DNA of 64,000 nt from positions 2,542,001 through 2,606,000 of the forward strand of contig OY969109.1 in NCBI GenBank assembly GCA_963698015.1. The letters are read 5' to 3'. Shown here one piece after another: positions 43,061 to 51,597 of the stretch. The notes below the pieces were generated by a model. It saw nothing but the letters and a program-made list of their open reading frames with translations, was not told where the DNA came from and made no database searches. The position numbers were made by a program, and so were the translations under genes. Origin of the DNA: VAXT01 sp963698015 (GTDB taxonomy: Bacteria; Actinomycetota; Thermoleophilia; Gaiellales; Gaiellaceae). Numbering within the stretch: position 1 is the first letter of the stretch; each line of letters opens with the position of its first letter.

Positions 43061-43090
43061 CATGTCCGGTGCCAGGCACCTGCCATGTCC
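43061..43090. repeat. Palindrome GGTGCCAGGCACC flanked by CATGTCC direct repeats
   Basis: A 13-bp palindrome at 43068-43080 is flanked by CATGTCC at 43061-43067 and 43084-43090. It lies in the recO-glyQ gap. It looks like part of a dispersed intergenic repeat, but only one unit is present in this window. Confidence 0.55.
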
Positions 43091-43098
43091 CGAAAGGG

Positions 43099-43836
43099 CT
43101 AGGTGCCGGCGGCGAGGGTTCGCAGCCGGAAGCCGCCGTGGTACTCGTACGACGACGTGATCACGCGCAGCGCCTCGCGCGCGGCACGCTCCGAGATCGC
43201 CGCGTCCGCGAGGGGCGCCCCGAGCAGGCCCTCGATCCCTGCGATGCCTTCGGTGGACAGCGGCAGCGAGCCCGCGCCGCAGCTCTCGCAGACCGCGCCG
43301 CCCGCCCCGGGCGAGTAGCCGACGAGCGGCCCCTCCGCCCCGCACTCGGCACAGCTCGTCAGGTGCGGCAGGTACCCGGAGAGCCAGAGCAGCTTCAGCT
43401 GGAACGAGAGCACGAGCGGGTCGAGCGCCGGCTCCGTCTCCCGCACCTGCACGTCGTCCAAAACGTCGAGGAACCGCGTCAGCGCCTCGAACGCGCGCGG
43501 GTTCCGCTCCTGCTCGGTGAACAGTCGCAGCATCGCCTCGAGCCCGACGAGCCCCGCGGACAGCCGGTACGGCTCCTCGCGGGCCCCACGGTGCGCCCGC
43601 ACGAGCGACGCGCCGGTCACCGTCCCCAGCTCGCCGCTCCCCTGGTGGAGCATCAGCTCGACGTGACTCAGCGGCTCGAGCCGTCCGCCGAAGCGAGACT
43701 TCGTGCGCCGGATCCCCTTGGCGACCGCGCCGACGCGGCCGCGCTCCAGCGTGTACAGGTGCAGGACGCGATCGGCCTCGCCGAACCGGAGCGAACGCAG
43801 GACGACGGCCTCAGTCTTGTAGCCCCGCCCCGCCAT
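43099..43836 (-). CDS. recO: DNA repair protein RecO
   Basis: This 245-residue protein has an N-terminal OB-fold (KTEAVVLRSLRFGEADRVLHLYTLERGRVGAVAKG) and a C4 zinc finger (CAECGAEG with CESCGAG). RecO anneals single strands and loads RecA with RecR. All expected blocks, including LLWLSGYLPHL, are intact. It is downstream of a small hypothetical gene and upstream of glyQ in one orientation. Confidence 0.94.
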   Translation of the reverse strand: MAGRGYKTEAVVLRSLRFGEADRVLHLYTLERGRVGAVAKGIRRTKSRFGGRLEPLSHVELMLHQGSGELGTVTGASLVRAHRGAREEPYRLSAGLVGLEAMLRLFTEQERNPRAFEALTRFLDVLDDVQVRETEPALDPLVLSFQLKLLWLSGYLPHLTSCAECGAEGPLVGYSPGAGGAVCESCGAGSLPLSTEGIAGIEGLLGAPLADAAISERAAREALRVITSSYEYHGGFRLRTLAAGT

Positions 43837-43878
43837 CGGCTCAAGTGTAGAGCCGGGTCGTGTCGGAAACGGACGCGC

Positions 43879-44217
43879 TCAGGCCGCGCGCGGCGACTCT
43901 TCGACCGCGTCGGCCTCTTCGATCTCTTCGACGGGGATCAGGAAGGACGGCGTCTTCCACTCCGTGCCACCGGCTGCGAGGACGTAGATCTCGTTGTCCA
44001 GCATGAACCGGATCGCGTACAGCGACTCCTTGCGAATCCAGTCCTGCACGTTCCGCAGGAGGGTGGCGAGATCGCCGGGGTCGGACGAGACCGCGGCAGC
44101 GACGACGTACGGCTCACCGCCGAGCAGTCCGGCAGTCCACGTCTGGCCGAGCCGCTCGGTGAGGCGCACGGCTGCTTCGTAGTCGATGACTTCGAAATGC
44201 ACTTGGTCGAGGAACAT
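43879..44217 (-). CDS. Conserved-looking hypothetical protein upstream of recO
   Basis: This 112-residue protein starts MFLDQVHFEVIDYEAAVRLTERLG. It has an alternating hydrophobic pattern with no membrane helix or signal peptide, and ends in an acidic tail (EEIEEADAVEESPRAA). I do not recognise a family. The ordered pattern, typical codon use and position 42 nt before recO support a real gene. It is probably co-transcribed with recO-glyQ-glyS. Confidence 0.7.
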   Translation of the reverse strand: MFLDQVHFEVIDYEAAVRLTERLGQTWTAGLLGGEPYVVAAAVSSDPGDLATLLRNVQDWIRKESLYAIRFMLDNEIYVLAAGGTEWKTPSFLIPVEEIEEADAVEESPRAA

Positions 44218-44274
44218 GTCCCAAGACTCGCTGGCCGGCGCCTCGCCCGCCTGACCCAGCTAGGTCAATTTGTG

Positions 44275-45372
44275 TTAGCGAATGCTTACGGGCGTGCCGA
44301 GGGGCATCAGACCGAAGAGCCTCAGGATCGCGGCGTTTCGCATCCGGACACAGCCGTGCGAAACGCGCCCGGGCAGGATCTGCGGCGCGTTCGTCCCGTG
44401 GATCCCGACGAAGCCGCCGCCGGGCCAGTCGGTCAGCGTCGCCGACTTCGCGTTCAGGCCGAAGGCGCGCGGGCCGTACGCCGGCGCGTAGTAGCCGGAG
44501 AGCTTCTCGCGCACGTAGAACTCGCCGCGCGGCGTCGGCGTGTGCGACTGGCCGACACCGATCCGCGCCGAGAAGACGGGCCGGCCGCGCTCGTAGAGCG
44601 TCGCTCTGAGCGACCGCTGGACGATGACCATCCGCGTGTGCACCTTCTGGAACGCGGCGAGCGAGCCTCGCGGCACCCAGCCCGTCGTGCCGTTCGGAAG
44701 GACCGCGAGCCGGATCCGGACCCACGCCCGACCGCTTCGGTACCGGATCTGGTCGAGGACCTGGATCGCGTTTCGGTAGAGCTCGGGCGTCCGGAACGTG
44801 ATCCTCGAGATCGCCCTCGCCGAGCGGGACGGGCCGGTCCGCGCAACCGTGCGGTGGCGGACGAACGCCCAACGGTAGATCTCGGCGGTCCGGTTGCTGA
44901 GCCCCAGCCGCTGCGGGTAGACGCCCGGGGGTGGCGGCGGCCCCGGTGGCGGCTTGTTCGCGCGGCCGACCCGGATCACCACAGTGCGCGTCGCGCTGCC
45001 CGCGGGGTCGACCGAGCTCGCGGTGAAGGTCACGCGGTGCACTCCCACCTGGGACGCGGAGGGCGTCCACCTGTACGTCGCCTGCGCAGGATTCCCGTCG
45101 CTCCGCCGGAGGACCGCTCGCCGCGGTGAGCCGCTCGTGTCCCGAATCGTCAGCGTCGCGACGGAGGAATCGGACGATGCCGCGAGGCGGAACGAGAGCT
45201 CTGTCTTCGCCGCGACGCCGAGGACGGCGCCCTCAACCGGCGTCGGGCTCGTCCACGTGACGACGACGTCGCGTTTCGCGGGCGTCGCCGCACCCGGAGC
45301 GAGCACGGTCGCAGCCGCGACTGCGAGCACGACGGTCGAAATGCGCCGCAGCGTGCCCGTGCATGAGCTCAT
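44275..45372 (-). CDS. Exported L,D-transpeptidase (YkuD domain), copy 1
   Basis: This 365-residue protein has a signal peptide (STVVLAVAAATVLAPGAA). An Ig-like beta domain with the block TYRWTPSASQVGVHRVTF and an SH3-like segment follow. The C-terminal YkuD domain has the catalytic motif HGTNAPQ followed by SHGCVRM, with Cys341. L,D-transpeptidases form 3-3 peptidoglycan crosslinks. It shares the same domain order and many blocks with the next gene, so the pair arose by tandem duplication. Confidence 0.92.
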   Translation of the reverse strand: MSSCTGTLRRISTVVLAVAAATVLAPGAATPAKRDVVVTWTSPTPVEGAVLGVAAKTELSFRLAASSDSSVATLTIRDTSGSPRRAVLRRSDGNPAQATYRWTPSASQVGVHRVTFTASSVDPAGSATRTVVIRVGRANKPPPGPPPPPGVYPQRLGLSNRTAEIYRWAFVRHRTVARTGPSRSARAISRITFRTPELYRNAIQVLDQIRYRSGRAWVRIRLAVLPNGTTGWVPRGSLAAFQKVHTRMVIVQRSLRATLYERGRPVFSARIGVGQSHTPTPRGEFYVREKLSGYYAPAYGPRAFGLNAKSATLTDWPGGGFVGIHGTNAPQILPGRVSHGCVRMRNAAILRLFGLMPLGTPVSIR

Positions 45373-45423
45373 GAGTGTCGGTGCCCCCCGGCCAGAGCCC
45401 CGTAACCATAACCGTCCTCGCGG

Positions 45424-46470
45424 TCAGAGGATGGTGACCGGGGTACCGAGCGGCATCAGCCGCGCCAGCCGCTTGATCGACGCATTCGGCATGCGAATGC
45501 ACCCGTGCGACACGCGCCCGGGGAGGATCTCCGGCTCGTTCGTGCCGTGGATTCCGATGAATCCCCCGCCCGGCCAGTCGGTCAGCACGTTCGAGCGGGC
45601 GTTCGTGCCGAAGGCGATCGGCCCGTAGATCTGATCCGAGAAGCCGGTCATCCGCTCGCGCACGTAGAACTCGCCCGCGGGCGTCGGCCAGTACGGCTCC
45701 CCCACGCCGATGCGCGTCGTGAAGACCGCGCGGCCCTTGCGGTAGAGCGTGGCCGTGAACAGCTTCCGGTCGATGACGAGGTGCGTCCAGATCTCGTTGT
45801 ACGGCCCGAGCGTCTGGCGCGGAACCCAGCCGGTGCGCCCGTTCGGGAGCATCGGGAGCCGAACGCGGACCCAGTACTCGCCGTTCGGGTTGATCACGCC
45901 GCTGAGCGCCTGGACGACGTTCGCCGTCCCTTCGGGCGTGTACTGCCTGAGCCGGATCAAGGCCTTGGCGCGGCTGCTCGGGCGCGTGCGCGCCGACACG
46001 TCCGCGTAGACCTCGGCGTACCTCGACATGCCGTTGATCCCGCCCAGCGGGAACTCGTCGTGCGGGCCTGCCGGGGTCGCCGGCAGGACGTAGACGAGAA
46101 AGCTTCGCGGCCGCGCGTAGCGCGGCCCGTTCTGGGCGGCGAACGTGAGCATGTGCTCGCCGACCTGGCTCGCCGACGGCGTCCAGTCGACCTTCGCCTG
46201 CCGGGATGAGGCGGCGACCGAGACGCGTGCGGGAAGCCGCCTGCTCCGGATCACGGAGCCGGGCGCCGCGGCCAGCTGGAAGCTCAGCGGCTCGCCGGCC
46301 TTCACCGAGAACGCGGCTCCATCACGAGGCGTCGGCGCCTGCCAGCGCACCGTGAGCTCCGGGCCGTGCGCGCGCGTCGTTCCTGCTCCCGCGGCGACGA
46401 CGGCCGTCAGGGCCGCGAGGACCGCGAGGGCGATCGTCGTGCGTCGCAGTGTCTTCGTCATCCGTGTCAT
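45424..46470 (-). CDS. Exported L,D-transpeptidase (YkuD domain), copy 2
   Basis: This 348-residue protein has a signal peptide (IALAVLAALTAVVAAGAG) and an Ig-like domain (VDWTPSASQVGEHMLTF, nearly identical in wording to copy 1). An SH3-like domain precedes the YkuD domain, with HGTNEPE and SHGCIRM carrying Cys324. It lies 51 nt upstream of copy 1 on the same strand. Divergence between the copies is spread over the whole length, so the duplication is not recent. Confidence 0.92.
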   Translation of the reverse strand: MTRMTKTLRRTTIALAVLAALTAVVAAGAGTTRAHGPELTVRWQAPTPRDGAAFSVKAGEPLSFQLAAAPGSVIRSRRLPARVSVAASSRQAKVDWTPSASQVGEHMLTFAAQNGPRYARPRSFLVYVLPATPAGPHDEFPLGGINGMSRYAEVYADVSARTRPSSRAKALIRLRQYTPEGTANVVQALSGVINPNGEYWVRVRLPMLPNGRTGWVPRQTLGPYNEIWTHLVIDRKLFTATLYRKGRAVFTTRIGVGEPYWPTPAGEFYVRERMTGFSDQIYGPIAFGTNARSNVLTDWPGGGFIGIHGTNEPEILPGRVSHGCIRMPNASIKRLARLMPLGTPVTIL

Positions 46471-46488
46471 CTCGTGTGGTGGTTGCCC

Positions 46489-46516
46489 TGCGGGGCGGCC
46501 CGGGGGCCGCCCCGCA
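46489..46516 (-). terminator. Perfect 12-bp GC-only hairpin after the sigma operon
   Basis: TGCGGGGCGGCC and GGCCGCCCCGCA pair perfectly around a 4-nt loop, 12 nt after the stop of the small membrane-protein gene. No T run follows on the minus strand. It probably separates the sigma operon from the L,D-transpeptidase genes. Confidence 0.6.
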
Positions 46517-46528
46517 AGTCGTTGTGCT

Positions 46529-46951
46529 CTAGCCGGTGAACGGCGGCCGGTGGAACCTCACACCCTTCGCCTTCTTCACCCGCTTGCAGACGCCCTTGAC
46601 GCGGTGAGTGCCCTTCCGGCACTTCGCCTTGGGCTTCCGGTACTGATCCTGCGCGGCCGACTTCTTGAGCGTGGCCACCGCATGGACGTGCATGACGCGC
46701 TTCGCCGAGTGGACGGCCTGGTTGGCGCCCGTCGCGGCGTAGCCGAGACCCCCGACGGAGGCGAGCGCGGTCAAAAGACCCGCGGCAAGCGCTCCGGCGA
46801 AGGCGACTCGGAACGAACCGGCCCGCCTGTCGCGGCCGTGTGTTCGAACACGCATCTCGAGCCGGTCGACGAGCTCGGGGCTCGGCTCGGGCCTCGATGC
46901 CCTGAGCTCGGCCTCGAGGCCGCTGTCCGGATTTCTTCGCCAAGATCGCAT
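46529..46951 (-). CDS. Single-span membrane protein downstream of ECF sigma factor (candidate anti-sigma)
   Basis: This 140-residue protein has a charged cytoplasmic N-terminus (MRSWRRNPDSGLEAELRASR), one transmembrane helix (SFRVAFAGALAAGLLTALAS) and a basic extracytoplasmic tail with a CRKGTHRVKGVCK pair of cysteines. ATG 46951 follows AGGAGG at nine bases. It comes directly after the sigma gene, the usual place of an anti-sigma factor. I see no zinc-binding HxxxCxxC motif, so this role is inference. Confidence 0.65.
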   Translation of the reverse strand: MRSWRRNPDSGLEAELRASRPEPSPELVDRLEMRVRTHGRDRRAGSFRVAFAGALAAGLLTALASVGGLGYAATGANQAVHSAKRVMHVHAVATLKKSAAQDQYRKPKAKCRKGTHRVKGVCKRVKKAKGVRFHRPPFTG

Positions 46952-46992
46952 TCCTTGAGTCCTCCTGATCGTGAATTTGCTTGCACCCTCTA

Positions 46993-47502
46993 CTACCGGG
47001 TTGCCTGCGATTTCCTTACAGGGGTCTCGGAATCGCCTTCCAGGTGGGTTCTCAGCCGGCCGAGCGCGCGGTGGAGAGCGACCTCGATCGCGTTCGTCTT
47101 CGATCCGTGGAGCTCGGCGATCTGGCGCGCCGTGAGATCCGCGCCGTAGCGGAGCGCGATCAGCTCGCGGTCGCGGTCCTCGAGGTGCACGACGGCTCCG
47201 GAGAGCGCGATCCTGCGCAGCGCCTCGTCCTCGAAGTCGCGGTGATCGGCCGTTTCCACTTGCTCGGTGGAGAGCTCGAACTGAGGCGGCCGGCCCTCGA
47301 TGCAGCGCCGCGCGATCCCGATCAGCCACGCGATCGGCTCGCCCTTCGACGAGTCGTAGCTCTTCTTGTAGCGGAGCGCCCGCTCGAACGTCTCGCTCGT
47401 CAGGTCCTCCGCGTCCGGGCCGTCGCCGACCCGGTACGCGACGTACGCGTAGACGCGCTTGATCAGCGGCTCCGGGTTCGCGAGCGGATCAACCCGAAAC
47501 AT
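46993..47502 (-). CDS. ECF-type RNA polymerase sigma factor
   Basis: This 169-residue protein contains sigma region 2 (LIKRVYAYVAYRVGDGPDAEDLTSETFERAL and EPIAWLIGIARRCI) and region 4 (LEDRDRELIALRYGADLTARQIAELHGSKTNAIEVALHRALGRLR). It lacks regions 1 and 3, as in ECF sigma factors. I start at ATG 47502 (MFRVDPLA), overlapping the O-antigen-ligase-like gene by 14 nt. The regulon is unknown; its operon partners suggest surface polysaccharide control. Confidence 0.92.
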   Translation of the reverse strand: MFRVDPLANPEPLIKRVYAYVAYRVGDGPDAEDLTSETFERALRYKKSYDSSKGEPIAWLIGIARRCIEGRPPQFELSTEQVETADHRDFEDEALRRIALSGAVVHLEDRDRELIALRYGADLTARQIAELHGSKTNAIEVALHRALGRLRTHLEGDSETPVRKSQATR

Positions 47503-49387
47503 TGCCCTCCTCGAAGTCCGACCGCGCATAGCGGTTGAGCTCGACCGCCCTCGCGAGGGCGCGGCTCGACTCCGGGCCGGTCGTGACCGTCGAGAGGTCG
47601 TACCAGAGCTCCCAGTTGCGGTCGTCCTTCGAGAGCGCCTTCAGGTAGTAGCCGCGGGCGGCGGCGTTGTCTCCCCGCTCGTTGGCGATGTCTCCGAGCT
47701 GCCGCCACGGCTGCGGCGACCAGCGCCACCAGCGGGCGGCCTTCCTCGCCTGGGAGGCCGCGTCGGCGTAGCTGCCCTTGGCCAGCTCGCGCTCGCTCGC
47801 TGCGACTGCGCTCGCGCCCACGACGCCGACGAAGGCGATGAGTGCGAGCAGGAGCGCCGCGACCGTGCCGGCTGCGCGCGTTCGCGGGGAGAGGAGCGAC
47901 GCGTTGCGGTCGTCGGCGCAGGCGAGGAGCACGGCCGCGCACGTGAGGGCTGCGAGCGTGACCGCCGGCATCTCCCAGTCCCAGTCCACGGCGGCGTGGG
48001 CGAGGAAGGCGGCGAAGGCCGCGAGCGTGAGCGGGACGAGCGGTTGACCTCGTGCCCGCACCGCGGCGACGACCGGAGCTCCGAGCGCCAGAACGAGCAG
48101 CAGGAGGCCGAGCGGGCCGAGCTCGGCGAGCACCTCGAGGTAGAGGCTGTGCGCGTCGCGGACCTTGTGCTGGATCGTGCGGTGCTGGTTCCAGTACTCC
48201 TCGTACGTCCCAGGTCCCGATCCGAGCACCGGATGCGATTCGTAGTCGTGCCATGCCGCGTGCCAGAGCTCGGACCTGTGGCTGCCCGAGAACGAGAACA
48301 GCCGCTGGTTCAGGTTCGGCGTCGGCTCGTTCGTCGTCGTCGTGAACGAGTCGTAGCCCTTCCTCACCAGCTCGACCGGCCCGCCGTACCGGACGAACAC
48401 GGCCAGCACCGCCACGAGCGCGACGGCCGAGACGGCTCCGGCGAACGCGAGCCTGAGAGTGCGAGGCGGCGCGACGCGGCGCTCGGCGAACCAGAGCCCG
48501 GCTGCAGCGAGCCCGGACAGGACAGCGAGGAGGACGATCCACACCGCGAGCCGATGCCCGTCGTGGGAGGCGGCCGCCAGCGGCGTGTCGAGCCTCGTGA
48601 GCGCCTTTTCGTGCGAGGAGATCAGGACGGCGATCGCCGAAGGCACCGCGAGGACGACGGCGTTTACGAGCAGCTGGAGCCGGCGTGGGTCGACGGCGAC
48701 GGCGACCGCCAGGCCGACGGCGCCCGCGATCCAGCCGCCGCGGCTGAACGTGAAGTAGAGCGTCGAGAGAAGGATCGGGAGCGTCGCGGCCGGGAGGGCG
48801 CGCGCGATGACGGTCTGCGAGCGAGCGGCGAACCCGAGGGCCAGCAGGGCGCCCATCGCCGCAAACACGCCGAGTGCGTTCCAGTACGTGAGCGGCTCCT
48901 CGAGGCGGTAGGCCGCAACCGGGTCGAAGACGCCGAGGCGCTCCGGGAAGAGCCGCGTCAGGAGGCCGTAGCCCGATGCCAGCACGATCGCGGTCAGCGT
49001 CGCCGCGAGCAGGAGCGGCACGTACGCCCGGCGCAGGACCACGATCAGGCCGGCGAGGACGGCCACGTAGAAGAGCACGCGGAGCCCTTCGAGGACGGTC
49101 GCCGCAGGGTTGCTGCTCCAGAGGAGAGCCAGCCAGGTCCAGACGCCGAAGCCCGTCAGGCCGCCGAGCGAGACGAGTGCGAGCCGACTCGGGCGGACGA
49201 CGTTGCCCAGGACGAGCGCCGCGGCGACGAACACGAGTGCGAGCAGCGCCCCCCACGTCCACGCGGTCGGGAAGTAGCCGCCGCTGGCGAAGGAGATGAG
49301 CAGGAGGCCGAGCGCCGCGCCGACGCAGACGCCGAGCGCACCGAGATGCCGGCGCACACGCGGCGCGGTTGCGGTCAACTCAGCCAA
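47489..49387 (-). CDS. O-antigen ligase/Wzy-like polytopic membrane protein with C-terminal TPR-like segment
   Basis: This 632-residue protein has about 11-13 membrane helices and the Wzy_C-type loop, visible as RSELWHAAWHDYESHPVLGSGPGTYEEYW and DAHSLYLEVLAELGPLGLLLL. The last ~110 residues are soluble and helical with TPR-like spacing (PWRQLGDIANERGDNAAARGYYLKAL). Such proteins polymerise or transfer surface glycans. Overlap with the sigma gene implies translational coupling, an unusual combination. Confidence 0.88.
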   Translation of the reverse strand: MAELTATAPRVRRHLGALGVCVGAALGLLLISFASGGYFPTAWTWGALLALVFVAAALVLGNVVRPSRLALVSLGGLTGFGVWTWLALLWSSNPAATVLEGLRVLFYVAVLAGLIVVLRRAYVPLLLAATLTAIVLASGYGLLTRLFPERLGVFDPVAAYRLEEPLTYWNALGVFAAMGALLALGFAARSQTVIARALPAATLPILLSTLYFTFSRGGWIAGAVGLAVAVAVDPRRLQLLVNAVVLAVPSAIAVLISSHEKALTRLDTPLAAASHDGHRLAVWIVLLAVLSGLAAAGLWFAERRVAPPRTLRLAFAGAVSAVALVAVLAVFVRYGGPVELVRKGYDSFTTTTNEPTPNLNQRLFSFSGSHRSELWHAAWHDYESHPVLGSGPGTYEEYWNQHRTIQHKVRDAHSLYLEVLAELGPLGLLLLVLALGAPVVAAVRARGQPLVPLTLAAFAAFLAHAAVDWDWEMPAVTLAALTCAAVLLACADDRNASLLSPRTRAAGTVAALLLALIAFVGVVGASAVAASERELAKGSYADAASQARKAARWWRWSPQPWRQLGDIANERGDNAAARGYYLKALSKDDRNWELWYDLSTVTTGPESSRALARAVELNRYARSDFEEGNVSG

Positions 49388-49441
49388 GTCCGCACCTCGG
49401 TCAGAGCGTAGTCGGGTTTGCGGCCGCCAGCACTCGGCTGC

Positions 49442-50263
49442 TCAGACCTGGCACTGCGGGCAGTACCACGTTCCGCGACCCCCGGCGCGTGTCTTCTCGA
49501 TCGCGTGGCCGCAGCGGAAGCAGGGCTCGCCGTCGCGGCCGTAGACCCGGAACTCGGTCTGCATCTCTCCGCGCGCGCCGTCCGCGTTGCGATAGTCGCG
49601 CAGCGTCGCGCCCTGGCGGGCGATTCCGCGCCTGAGGGCGCGCTTGATCCCGCGGACGAGCCCCTCGAGCTCCTTCTGTGTGAGCTCGCACGCCGGGCGC
49701 AGCGGGTGCAGCCGGGCCCACCACAGCGCCTCGTCCGCATAGATGTTCCCGACCCCAGCGAAGAGGCGCTGGTCGAGCACCACGGCTTTCAGCGGCGCGC
49801 GCCGGCGCGAGAGGCGGCCGGCGAGCGATCGCGCCGTGAGGGCTCTCCCGAGTGGCTCGCCGCCGACTCTTGCGGCCAGGTACGGATCGAGGTCGCCCGG
49901 CTCGAGCAGGAGCCACGTGCCGAAGCGCCGGACGTCTCGGTAGGCGACGTCCGATCCGTTGTCTAGATTGACGACAGCTCTGCGGTACGAGTCGTCGTCG
50001 TCCCCGTTCCGCAGCAGGCGCAGGCTTCCCGTCATCCGGAGGTGAATCAGGAGAACCCGACCTGTTTCGAACCGAACAACCAAATACTTGCCGCGACGCT
50101 CCAGGGCGGAGACTCGCTCGCCTTCGAGCTCGGCCGCGACCTCGCCCGGGTCGTGAGGCCGGGTCAGCCGGGGGTCCGAGATCTCCACGCGATCGAAGGT
50201 GCGGCCGACGAGGCGGGGCTCGAGCCCCGCACGGATGGTCTCGACCTCTGGCAGCTCGGGCAC
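49442..50263 (-). CDS. mutM: Formamidopyrimidine-DNA glycosylase
   Basis: This 273-residue base-excision enzyme removes 8-oxoguanine and Fapy lesions. The N-terminal PELPEVETIRAGL carries the catalytic proline and glutamate. The helix-two-turn-helix region includes LFAGVGNIYADEALWWA, and the C-terminal zinc finger reads CFRCGHAI with CPQC. Length and motifs are complete. It is close upstream of the O-antigen-ligase-like gene on the same strand. Confidence 0.95.
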   Translation of the reverse strand: MPELPEVETIRAGLEPRLVGRTFDRVEISDPRLTRPHDPGEVAAELEGERVSALERRGKYLVVRFETGRVLLIHLRMTGSLRLLRNGDDDDSYRRAVVNLDNGSDVAYRDVRRFGTWLLLEPGDLDPYLAARVGGEPLGRALTARSLAGRLSRRRAPLKAVVLDQRLFAGVGNIYADEALWWARLHPLRPACELTQKELEGLVRGIKRALRRGIARQGATLRDYRNADGARGEMQTEFRVYGRDGEPCFRCGHAIEKTRAGGRGTWYCPQCQV

Positions 50264-50292
50264 GCAGCCAGCGTAGCGACGAGGCTGCGTGC

Positions 50293-51594
50293 CTAGATCA
50301 GCGTCTCCAGCACGATCGGGCGCGGAGGACCCGACTCCCTCGAGATCTCGATCAGCGGCCGGATCTGGTCGGCTGCCTGCTCTGCGCTCGCATCATCGCG
50401 AGCGTGGATCTCGGCGAGCGGCTGCCCGCGCTCGACGGGGTCGCCCCGCTTCGCGAAGCAGCGGATCCCGACGGCGTGGTCGATCGAATCCTCCTTCGTC
50501 CGCCTCCCCGCGCCGAGCTCGAGCGCCACTCGACCGACGCCGAGTGCGGAGACGGCTGCGACGAATCCGGCCCGGTCGGCCGTCACTTCCGTGCGGACCG
50601 GCGCGTCCGGGAGCACGTCCAGCGAGGGGTCGCCGCCCTGGGCCTCGATCCAGCGCTCGTACGCTGCGAGAGCGGACCCGTCCTCGATCGCGCGCTCCGC
50701 GCGACGGGCTCCCTCCTCCGCGTCGACGCCGAGGTCGGACAGCGAGACGAGGCGACCGGCAGCCTGGACCGCGAGCGAGAACAGGTCGGGAGGCGATTCC
50801 TCGCCTGCGAGCAGCGAGCGCGCCTCACGGATCTCGACGGCGTTCCCGATCGCCCAGCCGAGCGGCTGGTCCATGTCGGTCAGGAGCGAGACCACCTCGC
50901 GGCCGGCTCCCCGTCCGAGCTCGATCATCGACTCGGCGAGCATCCGCGCGTCCTCGAGCGACTTCATGAACGCGCCCTCGCCGACCTTGACGTCGAGCAC
51001 GATCGCGTCCGCCCCGGCGGCGATCTTCTTCGACATGATGCTCGCCGCGATCAGGGGGATGCTGTCCACCGTCCCGGTGACGTCGCGGAGCGCGTAGAGC
51101 TGCTTGTCGGCGGGCACGAGGTCGTCCGTCTGGCCGATGATCGCGAGGCCCACGTCGCGCACCTGTTCGACGAACTCCTCCTTCGAGAGCTCGACGCGGA
51201 ACCCCGGGATCGACTCGAGCTTGTCGAGCGTGCCGCCTGTGTGCCCGAGGCCGCGCCCGCTCATCTTCCCGAAGGGGACACCGCACGCGGCGACGATCGG
51301 GCCGACGACGATGGAGGTCTTGTCGCCGACGCCGCCGGTCGAATGCTTGTCGACGACTGCGCGGCCGAGCGCGCCGTGCAGGTCGAGCGTCGAGCCGCTC
51401 TCGACGAAGGCGTTGGTGAGCGCGAGCGTCTCGTCGGCCGACAGGCCGCGGAAGTAGACCGCCATGCAGAAGGCCGCGAGCTGGTAGTCGGGGATCTCGC
51501 CCCGCGCGTGGCCGAGGACGAGCTCCTCGATCTCGGCGGGCGTCAGGCTCCCGCCGTCACGCTTGCGCTCGATCAGCTCCGCGGGGCGGATCAC
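50293..51594 (-). CDS. deoA: Thymidine/pyrimidine-nucleoside phosphorylase
   Basis: This 433-residue enzyme splits pyrimidine (deoxy)nucleosides with phosphate. The family signature GRGLGHTGGTLDKLESIPGF and the phosphate-binding KHSTGGVGDKTS are present, as is the N-terminal helical domain (LVLGHARGEIPDYQLAAFCMAVYFRGL). GTG 51594 lies three bases after deoB. Together they channel nucleosides to ribose-5-phosphate or deoxyribose-5-phosphate. Confidence 0.95.
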   Translation of the reverse strand: MIRPAELIERKRDGGSLTPAEIEELVLGHARGEIPDYQLAAFCMAVYFRGLSADETLALTNAFVESGSTLDLHGALGRAVVDKHSTGGVGDKTSIVVGPIVAACGVPFGKMSGRGLGHTGGTLDKLESIPGFRVELSKEEFVEQVRDVGLAIIGQTDDLVPADKQLYALRDVTGTVDSIPLIAASIMSKKIAAGADAIVLDVKVGEGAFMKSLEDARMLAESMIELGRGAGREVVSLLTDMDQPLGWAIGNAVEIREARSLLAGEESPPDLFSLAVQAAGRLVSLSDLGVDAEEGARRAERAIEDGSALAAYERWIEAQGGDPSLDVLPDAPVRTEVTADRAGFVAAVSALGVGRVALELGAGRRTKEDSIDHAVGIRCFAKRGDPVERGQPLAEIHARDDASAEQAADQIRPLIEISRESGPPRPIVLETLI

Positions 51595-51597
51595 TCG

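Noticed and set aside
43069..45129. A 686-residue plus-strand frame over recO and an L,D-transpeptidase
   Set aside because: Both minus-strand genes have complete motifs; the plus frame has none.
46840..46851. GTGTTCGAACAC palindrome considered as a LexA box
   Set aside because: The half-sites are in the wrong order and lack the 4-bp spacer (GAAC-N4-GTTC), and it lies inside a coding region.
47459..49411. A 650-residue frame opposite the O-antigen-ligase-like gene
   Set aside because: It is composed of Arg/Glu/Asp repeats mirroring membrane codons on the other strand; the minus-strand gene has clear helices and motifs.
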